Positions 36,247 to 44,806 of a DNA stretch of 64,000 nt are shown one piece after another. Within the stretch, counting starts at the first letter, position 1; each line of letters starts with the position of its first letter. Made by a program: the position numbers and the translations under genes. This stretch comes from Muribaculaceae bacterium (lineage in GTDB: Bacteria > Bacteroidota > Bacteroidia > Bacteroidales > Muribaculaceae), in the NCBI GenBank assembly GCA_029055345.1, contig JAIDDJ010000025.1:1-64000 (forward strand), written 5' to 3'. The notes under the pieces are model-generated. The model searched no databases. It was given only the letters and a program-made list of their open reading frames with translations, and had not been told where the DNA came from.

Positions 36247-36577
36247 ATTTATAGAATTTATTAATCTCCTGATTATATAACAACATTACAAATTATATAG
36301 CCACATTACCCGATAATATAACAACATAACGTGCTCAAAGGCTTCAGTCATTCTGATTTTGTACAAAGGACTTCACAATTCCATAAATATGACCGCTCGA
36401 AGCAGCTCTAAGTTGTAAGGCCCCATTATTTGTGAGATGGGGGCCTTAATCTTGGAACTCTGATTTAGTCATAATTTCGAGGTTACAGTTAGTGCAACTT
36501 TGCGATGCAAATTTACAATCTTCCTACATCCTCCCAAAGGCGTATTTCAGTTCATGCTTACATTTCTGTAATAAATA
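36247..36577. other. Intergenic region between prmC and the AAA ATPase gene
   Basis: 331 bases without a gene. The prmC-proximal part is AT-rich with three related short stretches around 36274-36326 (units like ATATAACAACAT). A hairpin, TAAGGCCCC (36416-36424) against GGGGCCTTA (36440-36448), is strong but lacks a following T run, so it is only a possible terminator for the ATPase gene. Confidence 0.5.
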
Positions 36578-37909
36578 TTACATATCTTCCAAAGTAAATA
36601 GACGCGTTTCTATCTCATACTTTGATAGGATGCTTGCTTTGATGCAGTCTACTTTCTCCATAAAGGCTTTGTGGTCGTAGTTGCGTTGTTGACGTTTTAC
36701 CTCAGCTACGCGAGCCGTCTTCCCATCGAGTGAGAGTGCCACGATATCTATTTCGTTGGCTTCCTTTCCCTTCTTGCGCTCCCACCATGAGCCGATATCG
36801 GCATACTTATGGCTTTCCATCATCTTCAGGCGAAACCATTTTTCAAGCGTAAGACCTGAGAAGGTCGGGTAATCAGAGAGGACAATCTCACGGAGATATT
36901 CAAAGTTATTAAGCTCTACCAATGTCTGGTTCCGGTCAAAATAGTTAAACCAGAAACGCAGAAAGTTATCGTTAATCTCATACTGCACATTCTGAGATCT
37001 GGGTTTTGACAATATAGGGCGGACACGCTTGATGAGCGAGTAATCCTCGATCAGACGTTTTAAATGGCCGGCTACCGTCACTCCGCCTAATGCATTTTCA
37101 ATCGCTCCCTGAGTGTTGATGCCGGATGCTATACAGCTCAATACCGAGAAATATAATCCGTAATCCTTCCCGAATTCCTCTATCAATATGTTGCGTCCTT
37201 CATTTACGAATAGGGAATTTTCCCGGACTACATAATCAAACATTCCCTCAATTGACAGATCCGTGTCGTCACATAGCAGCTCAATATATTTCGGCACTCC
37301 TCCAGTGATGGTATATAATGCAAGCAATTCATCGTTGGTATAGTCCGGTCGGAAATCCCGCATGATTTCCTTCATAGTCTCGGTTCCGAATCCTGAGAGA
37401 CGTATCATGGCATCCGCTCTGCCAAAGAGTGGCTCGTGGAAATTTTCAAAGATCTTATGCATCATTGAATAAACAGATCCCATGAGAAGCAAATTGACGT
37501 GAGTATCGTTTCTATAAGAATCCCAGATATTCTGCATCTCACTGTAAACAGATGGATTGATATTGAAAAATTCCTGAAATTCATCAATAATAAGGTTGAA
37601 CTTTCGAATCTTCGCAAGTTCCATCAGCATCCGGAATAATGATTTGAAAGATTTTATCTCAGACGGCACATAACAATCGAGAACCGATGAAATCAGTCCA
37701 GTAAACTCTTCGCACAATGCGGCCTCGTTTTTTCTACTTACGAAAAGATAAACCGTAGGATATTCGCCCTGCGTAGCACGCAGAGCAAGCGAAGTCTTGC
37801 CGATACGACGCTGACCGGTTATGACAGTCATCCTCGACCTTGAGTCAAAGGCTCGTCCTTGGATTCGTCTCAGCTCCTCTATTTCTTTAGTCCGATTATA
37901 GAATTTCAT
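36578..37909 (-). CDS. AAA ATPase with C-terminal DUF234/nuclease-like fold
   Basis: 443 residues. N-terminal P-loop ATPase: Walker A in GQRRIGKTSL (about 32-41) and Walker B in LIIDEFQEF (about 105-114), followed by a winged-helix-like middle (AIENALGGVTVAGHLKRLIEDYSLI). The C-terminus, ANEIDIVALSLDGKTARVAEVKRQ (about 393-416), matches the PD-(D/E)xK pattern of DUF234, as found in 'archaeal-type' ATPases. These are widespread accessory genes whose role is not settled; links to mobile elements and defence have been proposed. It stands alone between AT-rich spacers, suggesting acquisition (inference). Start ATG at 37909. Confidence 0.85.
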   Translation of the reverse strand: MKFYNRTKEIEELRRIQGRAFDSRSRMTVITGQRRIGKTSLALRATQGEYPTVYLFVSRKNEAALCEEFTGLISSVLDCYVPSEIKSFKSLFRMLMELAKIRKFNLIIDEFQEFFNINPSVYSEMQNIWDSYRNDTHVNLLLMGSVYSMMHKIFENFHEPLFGRADAMIRLSGFGTETMKEIMRDFRPDYTNDELLALYTITGGVPKYIELLCDDTDLSIEGMFDYVVRENSLFVNEGRNILIEEFGKDYGLYFSVLSCIASGINTQGAIENALGGVTVAGHLKRLIEDYSLIKRVRPILSKPRSQNVQYEINDNFLRFWFNYFDRNQTLVELNNFEYLREIVLSDYPTFSGLTLEKWFRLKMMESHKYADIGSWWERKKGKEANEIDIVALSLDGKTARVAEVKRQQRNYDHKAFMEKVDCIKASILSKYEIETRLFTLEDM

Positions 37910-37915
37910 ACAATA

Positions 37916-37973
37916 TCACCGTCGTAATTATTACCACGGTGACAAAAATAATATAATTCTCTCATCTGACAAA
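37916..37973 (-). promoter_or_regulatory. Promoter with overlapping inverted repeat, AAA ATPase gene
   Basis: Minus-strand TATTTTTG (37943-37950) with TTTG (37970-37973) 19 bases upstream. A 7-bp inverted repeat (TCACCGT 37916-37922, ACGGTGA 37936-37942) lies over the expected transcription start, a usual place for an operator. Confidence 0.55.
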
Positions 37974-38022
37974 ATTTAAATGGGCTATTTTGAGGCATCC
38001 GCCTGTTTATATGGGTTTTAGA

Positions 38023-38373
38023 GCGCCCCTTAAAATTCCGGGGTCGTAGGGGACGCAGCCTTGGAGCGAATTTAAGACCTCATTCAATAAAATATGTTAA
38101 TGCCAGAGCGGCTATCTTCGGGCTAAAATATTCTTTTTCAGAAGGAGCAACCTTTGAGTTGCGACTGAGGAAAAAGGATATTTGAGCCGAAGAGAGCCGG
38201 ACGGATGGTAACTTAAAAACATTTGATTAAGGGATTTATTAAAATATTAAAATTTAATGATAATTAGAAATACCTTATTCTCGCAGCTACACCTCGGATA
38301 TCGCTTTTTGATTCAGTCACATAGCCTGCTATGCTCCTGAATCTGCAAAGCGATATCGGAGGCACATCTGCGA
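38023..38373. repeat. Three consecutive long inverted repeats (hairpin element)
   Basis: Hairpin A: GCGCCCCT at 38023-38030 with AGGGGACGC at 38048-38056. Hairpin B: 30-base arms at 38110-38139 and 38169-38198 that pair with about four differences, with an inner stem GCAAC/GTTGC. Hairpin C: arms at 38281-38316 and 38337-38373 sharing GATATCGCTTT and GATTCAG blocks, with an inner stem ATAGC/GCTAT. An AT-rich spacer of about 80 bases separates B and C. No protein is encoded with confidence. It could be a non-autonomous mobile repeat, a structured RNA or a double terminator. Confidence 0.75.
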
Positions 38374-38417
38374 CCCTGGCATTGAGAAATTTTAGTGGAT
38401 GAAGCCTAAAATCCAAA

Positions 38418-38449
38418 TTTGGAAATTTTAGAAAAATGCTGTAATTTTG
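38418..38449 (+). promoter_or_regulatory. Promoter of the second C10 protease gene
   Basis: TTTG (38418-38421), 20 bases, TAATTTTG (38442-38449); the start codon is 26 bases downstream. Confidence 0.78.
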
Positions 38450-38474
38450 GGGCATAAATCCAAGTAAATCAGAT

Positions 38475-40874
38475 ATGAAAAAACTCTTGCTACTCACATC
38501 GGCCCTCTTTCTGGGCTGCATGGCGGCCATGAGCTCACCGCTCAGTCCGGAGGCCGCTCTTGCCCGCGTACGCACATCAGCTTCTTCTGTATCAAAGAAA
38601 ATTCAGATGACTGATATTGAACTGAAAATAACCAAAACCGCTGACGGGCAACCTGCAGTGTATGTTTTCGGCCAAGGGGCCGACAGAGGTTATATCGTGG
38701 TTTCGGCCGACGATTCCACTACCCCGCTTCTCGGCTACAGCGATTACGGGACTTTCCCCGATGCCGAGGAGGAACTTCCCGATGGACTCCGCTATTGGTT
38801 GGGAAGTCTGGCCGAACAGGTGGCGTTCAACAGCCGTCACGGGCTCAGAAAGAGTTTCCGGGCTGAAACCCAACGCGACAATATCGAACCGCTGGTAGCT
38901 ACAAAATGGAATCAGAGCGCACCTTATAATAATCTCTGTCCGGTTCAGAACAATCAGAGGTGCGTCACCGGATGCGTGGCAACCGCGATGTCTCAGGTGC
39001 TCAAGTATTACGAGTATCCAACCAAGGGTATAGGCACATATTCATATGAGTGGAATAATAACGGGACAAAGACAACCCTTTCGTTCGACTATGGCTCAAC
39101 AACTTTTGACTGGGCCAATATGACCGACACATATGATGCTAATTCTACTGCGGCGCAACAGACGGCCGTAGCCACATTGATGAAAGCCTGTGGAGTCGCG
39201 GTTGATATGAACTACACTTATCAGTCATCGGGTGCACAGTCCTGGAAAGTCGGACGAGCCTACATCGAGCAATTCGGATACGATAAGGGTCTCCGTTACC
39301 TTCAACGCGACTACTACACCATCCCCGAATGGGAAGACATGATATATGAGAATCTGAAGAATTACGGACCTGTCACATATGGAGGCCAGAGCAATGACGG
39401 TGGCCACGAATTCGTATGCGATGGTTACCAGAACGGTTACTTCCATATCAACTGGGGCTGGGGCGGCATGAGCGACGGTTATTTCCTGATCACCGCACTT
39501 GACCCTGACGCACAGGGAATAGGCGGAAGCACATCGGGTTATAATTTCAGTCAAGACATGGTGTGCTATGTATCTCACGGAAATGCCGATAATGATGAGT
39601 ATTTCTATCAGATGTGCTGGAACGGTGACGTCAATTTCAATACCGATCCCACAACTCTCGGAGGCTCCGTGGATATAACTTATTCATTTTTCAATTATTC
39701 CCTCTGCACTATTCCCAAAGTATACATAGGTATAAAGATCACACCTGCTGACGGAGGGGAACCTACTTTTATTCCTAATATCTATACCACCGACCTTGGT
39801 CCACTCAGAGGGTGGTACACGCTTTCGAGGACCTTTACGATACCGGCGGGTCTGTCGGAGGGTGAATATATAGTAACACCGGCATTCAAGGTAGGAGATG
39901 AAGGGGAAGTTACGGATATGATGACCGCCACCAACAGCATCGGTAAATATTACATGACTGTCGCGGGCAATAACGTCACATTTGCTGCCGATGAGCCGGC
40001 GAAGCTTTCAGCTTCCGGACTTACGGCCGACACAGACTTCTATATCGGTGCCAAGTTCATGATTTCAGCCACATTGAAGAACGAGAGCAGCAGCAAAGGA
40101 TATCAGGGAACCGTTCTTGCGGGTCTTCTCAAAGATGGTTCGCTCGTCGGCATAGGCGATGAACTCAGCGTTGTCCTTGACCCGAATCAATCCCGGCAGC
40201 TTCAATATGCCTCTCAATTCAGATATGATCAAAATTTCACTCCGACAGCCGGTTCATATCAGCTTGCACTTCTGGAAGAAAAGAATGACAGTTATTTTAT
40301 GATAGGGAATCCTATCGATATCCAGCTGCATGCAGCTTCTACTCCGACAATCAGCCTCTCTAATCTCAAGGTCGCTAATGAGCAGCCACGCTCAGAGATG
40401 AAGGCTTCTGCCACGCTGACATGCACAAGCGGATACTTTGCCGGCAACTTCACTCTTTATATTTTCCCATACATTCCGGGGCAGGCGGTATCACCGATAG
40501 GGGCCTACCAATCTGAATTCGTATCTATTGCGGCTCCGTCATCGGCATCTGTTATGGAAAAAGCAACTGCAACAGGCTCGACGACAGTGAACTGGAACTT
40601 CAACTTTGCCGAAGGAGAGCCCAACAAACAATATTTCGCACAGATACGTTACGGAAATTCATTTGTCGGGAATCAATCTCAGTTCTCTACGGGCGATGAT
40701 ATAGTGACCGGCATCATCTCTATATCCGGCGACACAAATCCGGTAATTTCCCGCGAGTATATCACGCTGACAGGAATCATTGTGGATGATGCGAATCCGG
40801 CTCCGGGCATCTATGTGGTCCGTGAGACTCGCGAAGATGGCACCATCACTACCCGCCGAGTAGCAATAAAATAA
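38475..40874 (+). CDS. C10 family cysteine protease, second copy, type IX cargo
   Basis: 799 residues, same layout as the C10 protease at 11899-14337. Signal peptide (about 1-20; it contains LFLGC, a weak lipobox-like site), Spi-like propeptide (LSPEAALARV onward), catalytic domain (about 140-370) with Cys167 in CVTGCVATAMSQVLKY and His311 in GGHEFVCDGYQNGYFHINWGWGG. Residues 380-770 are beta-rich modules. The end GIYVVRETREDGTITTRRVAIK fits a type IX sorting tail. The two proteases are similar in the catalytic core but diverged elsewhere, so they are old paralogues rather than a recent duplication. Confidence 0.92.
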   Translation: MKKLLLLTSALFLGCMAAMSSPLSPEAALARVRTSASSVSKKIQMTDIELKITKTADGQPAVYVFGQGADRGYIVVSADDSTTPLLGYSDYGTFPDAEEELPDGLRYWLGSLAEQVAFNSRHGLRKSFRAETQRDNIEPLVATKWNQSAPYNNLCPVQNNQRCVTGCVATAMSQVLKYYEYPTKGIGTYSYEWNNNGTKTTLSFDYGSTTFDWANMTDTYDANSTAAQQTAVATLMKACGVAVDMNYTYQSSGAQSWKVGRAYIEQFGYDKGLRYLQRDYYTIPEWEDMIYENLKNYGPVTYGGQSNDGGHEFVCDGYQNGYFHINWGWGGMSDGYFLITALDPDAQGIGGSTSGYNFSQDMVCYVSHGNADNDEYFYQMCWNGDVNFNTDPTTLGGSVDITYSFFNYSLCTIPKVYIGIKITPADGGEPTFIPNIYTTDLGPLRGWYTLSRTFTIPAGLSEGEYIVTPAFKVGDEGEVTDMMTATNSIGKYYMTVAGNNVTFAADEPAKLSASGLTADTDFYIGAKFMISATLKNESSSKGYQGTVLAGLLKDGSLVGIGDELSVVLDPNQSRQLQYASQFRYDQNFTPTAGSYQLALLEEKNDSYFMIGNPIDIQLHAASTPTISLSNLKVANEQPRSEMKASATLTCTSGYFAGNFTLYIFPYIPGQAVSPIGAYQSEFVSIAAPSSASVMEKATATGSTTVNWNFNFAEGEPNKQYFAQIRYGNSFVGNQSQFSTGDDIVTGIISISGDTNPVISREYITLTGIIVDDANPAPGIYVVRETREDGTITTRRVAIK

Positions 40875-40906
40875 AAGCAATTATCACAAGGCCTAAGTCA
40901 TAAAGC

Positions 40907-40935
40907 GAGCCCGTCACAGGATTGTTGACGGGCTC
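40907..40935 (+). terminator. Terminator between convergent C10 protease and exchanger genes
   Basis: 10-bp perfect inverted repeat GAGCCCGTCA (40907-40916) / TGACGGGCTC (40926-40935), followed by ATTTTC. It may work in both directions. Confidence 0.85.
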
Positions 40936-40971
40936 ATTTTCATATTTACCATCTGATGTTTATAGCGCTGG

Positions 40972-41949
40972 CTATAGGGAAGTCAGCAGGTAGATCATAT
41001 AGCCGAGATAGCAGGCGGTGAGGATACCTCCTTCAACACGCGTGATTGTACGTTTTCTGAAAAACCAGCCGAAAACCCAAAAAAGAACGCAGGCGGCAAA
41101 CATACACACAAGGTCAACAATGCTGACGTCTCCAAAGGGTAAAGGACGGATGGTGGCCGCGCATCCCAATACCATGAAAACATTAAAGATATTGCTCCCG
41201 ATCACGTTGCCGAGAGCTATTCCAGGTTTACCTTTTATTGCAGCAGTTATGGAAGTGGCAAGTTCAGGCAAGGATGTACCAATCGCCACAATCGTCAGGC
41301 CTACCACAGCATCGCTGACTCCGAGTCCGGAAGCAATACCCGATGCGCCCGTCACAAATCTGTCACCTCCGTATATGAGTCCTGCAAATCCGCCCAGAAC
41401 CCAAATAACCGCTTTCCACAACGGCATTTTCTTTACCGTTGCGTTTTCCTCTTCCGACTTCTCCGGAGCCGGCAATTCGGCTTTAGCCGATGAAAACGTG
41501 TGGCGTAGAAAGATTAAAAAAAAGAATAGAAGAATTATTCCATAACTTCTTTCCAGTACACGGGCCGAAGTATTATCAAGCTCCGGACTCAGCCCCATCA
41601 CCACCAGAACGGCGGAGGAAAGCACCACCAACGGCACGTCCTTCGTCATTATCGAATCTGTCACCCGTATGGGTGCCACCATAGCCGTAAGACCTATAAT
41701 GACCAGCACGTTAAACATATTACTGCCGACAACATTACCGATGGCTATCCCTGCATTGCCTTCGATTGCGGAAAAGACACTTATCACCAATTCCGGAGCC
41801 GATGTGCCGACTGCCACTATGGTAAGTCCTACCATTAATTCCGACATTCCCCAGCGCGATGCAAGCGAGGAGGCTCCATCTGTGAGAAGATTTGCTCCGA
41901 CAAGGATCAATGCCAATCCAAGCAATAGAAAAAATATATCCACAATCAT
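40972..41949 (-). CDS. CaCA family sodium/calcium exchanger (YrbG-like)
   Basis: 325 residues, two homologous halves of five membrane helices each. Each half has the alpha-repeat signatures: VAVGTSAPELVISV plus GNVVGSNMFNVLVI in the first, and VAIGTSLPELATSI plus GNVIGSNIFNVFMV in the second. A cytoplasmic linker with acidic and basic residues (about 150-175) joins them. It exchanges calcium against sodium or protons across the inner membrane. It is convergent with the C10 protease gene and divergent from parE. Confidence 0.93.
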   Translation of the reverse strand: MIVDIFFLLLGLALILVGANLLTDGASSLASRWGMSELMVGLTIVAVGTSAPELVISVFSAIEGNAGIAIGNVVGSNMFNVLVIIGLTAMVAPIRVTDSIMTKDVPLVVLSSAVLVVMGLSPELDNTSARVLERSYGIILLFFFLIFLRHTFSSAKAELPAPEKSEEENATVKKMPLWKAVIWVLGGFAGLIYGGDRFVTGASGIASGLGVSDAVVGLTIVAIGTSLPELATSITAAIKGKPGIALGNVIGSNIFNVFMVLGCAATIRPLPFGDVSIVDLVCMFAACVLFWVFGWFFRKRTITRVEGGILTACYLGYMIYLLTSL

Positions 41950-42270
41950 TTTTATACGGATTTCTGATGTTTTATAAAAGGATGTACAAGGATAGAGGTT
42001 ATTTTGAACCGCAAAAACTAACTCTAAGCCACGTCAATACACAAAATTACGCCTTTTCTCTCGAATATCAAAGTCAATTTAAAAAATTTGCCGTCCCTTA
42101 TTCCGGGACAAATCACGCTTATCTCTCTGATTTCAACACTGATTTCGGGGAGAAAACGCGCATAGCGTTGCGGAATACTCATTTTTTTAGTAAATTTGCA
42201 GATTGATAAAGAAAGAGGACAAATCATGTTGATTCCACCGACAAACCTCTAAAAAGAATATTCCAACCTC
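41950..42270. other. Divergent promoter region of the exchanger gene and parE
   Basis: 321 bases without a gene. It contains the parE promoter (42168-42198). A small hairpin GTCCC/GGGAC near 42093-42112 is the only other structure seen. The exchanger promoter is not obvious. Confidence 0.5.
42168..42198 (+). promoter_or_regulatory. Promoter of the parE operon
   Basis: TTG (42168-42170), 20 bases, TAAATTTG (42191-42198). The start codon is about 70 bases downstream. Confidence 0.75.
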
Positions 42271-44295
42271 ATGAACGATACTCTCTTCAACAACGAAGCC
42301 AACACTACCGAAAACGAAACGGAAGCCGAAATGCTCATAGAGCGCCCTGCAGAATCTTCTGCGGGAGGTTATACTGATGAATCCATCCAGACTTTAAGCT
42401 GGAACGAGCATATCCGGCGACGTCCCGGAATGTATATCGGTAAACTTGGCGATGGCACCCATTCTGACGATGGTATATATGTTCTCGTCAAGGAAGTCGT
42501 GGACAATTCCATAGATGAGTTCAATATGGGGATGGGGTCAAGAATCAACATTACGGTCAGTGAAGATGGCGAGGTGACCATACGCGACTTCGGCCGCGGA
42601 ATTCCGCTCGGGAAGGTGAGGAACGTAGCTTCTGAAATCAACACCGGAGGTAAATTCGATGATAAGAATTTCAAGAAATCGGTGGGTCTTAACGGAGTCG
42701 GCTTGAAAGCTGTCAACGCCTTATCGGAACGTTGCACGGTAGCTTCTGTTCGTGACGGAAAGAAAGTGACGGTGGAATTCGAGAAGGGGGAAGTGATTTC
42801 ACAATCCGAGCCCACCGACACAAAAGAACCTAACGGCACTTTCGTCAGCTTCAAACCTGACGGGACGATTTTCCAGAATTTCCATTTCAATCCCGAGACG
42901 GTAGAGACGATGGTGAATAATTACACCTATCTCAACACGGGGTTGCAACTCTATCTTAACGACCGGAAATATTATTCGAAGAACGGGCTGCTCGACCTTC
43001 TGAAAGACAATATGACTTCCACCCCCCTCTACCCTATTATCCATCTTAAAGGGGATGATATAGAGGTCGTATTGACTCATACTGACCAGAACGGAGAGGA
43101 ATATTACTCATTTGTCAACGGCCAGCATACCACGCAAGGAGGCACCCATCTTACAGCCTTCCGTGAACACGTCACCAGAACCATCAAAGAGTTTTCGGGA
43201 AAGAATTTTGAGTTTTCCGACATTCGCAACGGTATGGTAGCTGCTGTAAGCGTCAGGATTCAGGAACCGGTGTTCGAATCGCAAACCAAAACGAAGCTCG
43301 GAAGTAAGGAAGTGGCCCCGGGTAGCACGTTGACGGTAAATAAATTCATCGGTGACTTCATTAAGAAAGAACTTGATGATTACCTGCATAAGCATACCGA
43401 TGTGGCGGAGGCGATGCTCCAGAAGATAACACAGTCGGAAAAGGAGCGCAAATCAATGGCCGGCGTGGCTAAACTCGCCCGCGAGAAAGCTAAAAAGGTA
43501 AGCCTTCACAACCGCAAACTGCGTGATTGCCGAATTCATTATAATGACCCGCTGAAACTTAAAAAGTCGAAAGACAATGATATTGAAGAAGATCCGCGTG
43601 ATGACACGGCCATTTTCATCACAGAGGGAGATTCAGCATCGGGAACGATTACCAAGGTGCGAAATGCCGAAACCCAGGCTGTCTTCTCCCTTCGTGGAAA
43701 GCCTCTTAATTCCTATGGGATGACGCAGGAGGTTGTCTATAAAAACGATGAGTTCAATCTTCTTCAGGCTGCCCTCAACATTGAGGAGGGAATCGACGGG
43801 TTACGTTATAACAAGGTCATAATCGCTACGGATGCCGATGTCGACGGCATGCATATCCGCCTGCTTATGCTGACATTCTTCCTGATGTTCTTTCCGGATC
43901 TGGTAAAGAAAGGCCACGTCTACATTCTCCAGACCCCTCTCTTCCGTGTGCGCGACAAGAACGCCGTGCGCCGGTCAAAGACCAAGCGTAAGAAAAAAGA
44001 AGAGGAGGAACCGACATTCAAGGATACAATTTATTGCTACACGGATGAGGAACGCGAAAAGGCAATTGCCCATTTCGGGGCCAACGCCGAAATAACGCGA
44101 TTCAAAGGCCTTGGGGAAATCAACGATGCGGAGTTTGCCGAGTTCATAGGACCGGCCATGCGGCTTGAACAGGTTAAACTCCGGAAAGAGGATGCCCCGG
44201 ATTCTTTGCTCGAGTTCTATTGCGGAAAGAACACTATGGAACGACAGAATTTCATCATTGACAACCTTGTGATAGAAGATGACTCCGAGATTTAA
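42271..44295 (+). CDS. parE: DNA topoisomerase IV subunit B
   Basis: 674 residues. An acidic N-terminal tail of about 40 residues precedes the GHKL ATPase domain (RRPGMYIGKLGDG; KEVVDNSIDEF with the catalytic-type Glu/Asn; GVGLKAVNALS). The transducer domain and then the TOPRIM domain follow (ITEGDSASGTI about 448-458, ATDADVDGMHIR about 520-531). Its short length without the GyrB insert and its coaD neighbour support ParE rather than GyrB. It decatenates daughter chromosomes with ParC, which is not encoded here. The stop overlaps the coaD start by 17 bases. Confidence 0.92.
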   Translation: MNDTLFNNEANTTENETEAEMLIERPAESSAGGYTDESIQTLSWNEHIRRRPGMYIGKLGDGTHSDDGIYVLVKEVVDNSIDEFNMGMGSRINITVSEDGEVTIRDFGRGIPLGKVRNVASEINTGGKFDDKNFKKSVGLNGVGLKAVNALSERCTVASVRDGKKVTVEFEKGEVISQSEPTDTKEPNGTFVSFKPDGTIFQNFHFNPETVETMVNNYTYLNTGLQLYLNDRKYYSKNGLLDLLKDNMTSTPLYPIIHLKGDDIEVVLTHTDQNGEEYYSFVNGQHTTQGGTHLTAFREHVTRTIKEFSGKNFEFSDIRNGMVAAVSVRIQEPVFESQTKTKLGSKEVAPGSTLTVNKFIGDFIKKELDDYLHKHTDVAEAMLQKITQSEKERKSMAGVAKLAREKAKKVSLHNRKLRDCRIHYNDPLKLKKSKDNDIEEDPRDDTAIFITEGDSASGTITKVRNAETQAVFSLRGKPLNSYGMTQEVVYKNDEFNLLQAALNIEEGIDGLRYNKVIIATDADVDGMHIRLLMLTFFLMFFPDLVKKGHVYILQTPLFRVRDKNAVRRSKTKRKKKEEEEPTFKDTIYCYTDEEREKAIAHFGANAEITRFKGLGEINDAEFAEFIGPAMRLEQVKLRKEDAPDSLLEFYCGKNTMERQNFIIDNLVIEDDSEI

Positions 44296-44746
44296 GACAG
44301 CACTCTTTGCAGGCACGTTCAACCCCTTCACCATCGGTCACAAGTCAATAGCGGACAGAGTATTACAGATTGCCGACAGACTGGTGATAGGATTTGGTGT
44401 GAATCCGGATAAGCCGGATCCGGGAGCTGTGAGCCGTCTCGCGGGGGTAAAACGGCTTTATGCCGATGACCCGAGGGTGACGGTTGTGCAATATTCGGGT
44501 CTTACCACTGATTTTGCACGCGAATGCGGGGCTGATTTCATGATTCGGGGTGTGAGGTCGGTGGCTGATTTCGAATATGAGCGTAATCTTGCCGATATCA
44601 ATCTCAAGATTTCTGGAATAGAGACTCTTCTTCTTCCCGCACTTCCGGAACTCAGCTACGTCTCATCGAGTATGGTGCGCGAGTTGGCAGCCAACGGAGT
44701 GGATATATCACCCTATGTTCCACAGAAGAATCAGAGCCCGGCTTAA
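44279..44746 (+). CDS. coaD: Phosphopantetheine adenylyltransferase
   Basis: 155 residues, nucleotidyltransferase fold. It has FAGTFNPFTIGHKSIADR with the (T/H)xGH motif near the start, MIRGVRSVADFEYE in the middle and SYVSSSMVREL near the end, all diagnostic of CoaD. It transfers AMP from ATP to 4'-phosphopantetheine, the fourth step of coenzyme A synthesis. It overlaps the parE end by 17 bases, so translation is probably coupled. Confidence 0.96.
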   Translation: MTPRFKTALFAGTFNPFTIGHKSIADRVLQIADRLVIGFGVNPDKPDPGAVSRLAGVKRLYADDPRVTVVQYSGLTTDFARECGADFMIRGVRSVADFEYERNLADINLKISGIETLLLPALPELSYVSSSMVRELAANGVDISPYVPQKNQSPA

Positions 44747-44806
44747 ATCCTTTCTAAAAGAACAATTTACACCTTCTACAGGTAAAAGTATAAAAAATTC
44801 ATAAGA

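Noticed and set aside
38264-38575. Minus-strand open frame of 103 codons through hairpin C
   Set aside because: It runs antisense into the C10 protease start and its sequence simply reads the inverted repeat; no signal, motif or upstream promoter.
41490-41977. Plus-strand frames opposite the CaCA exchanger gene
   Set aside because: Low-complexity antisense translations of membrane helices; no promoter or motif.
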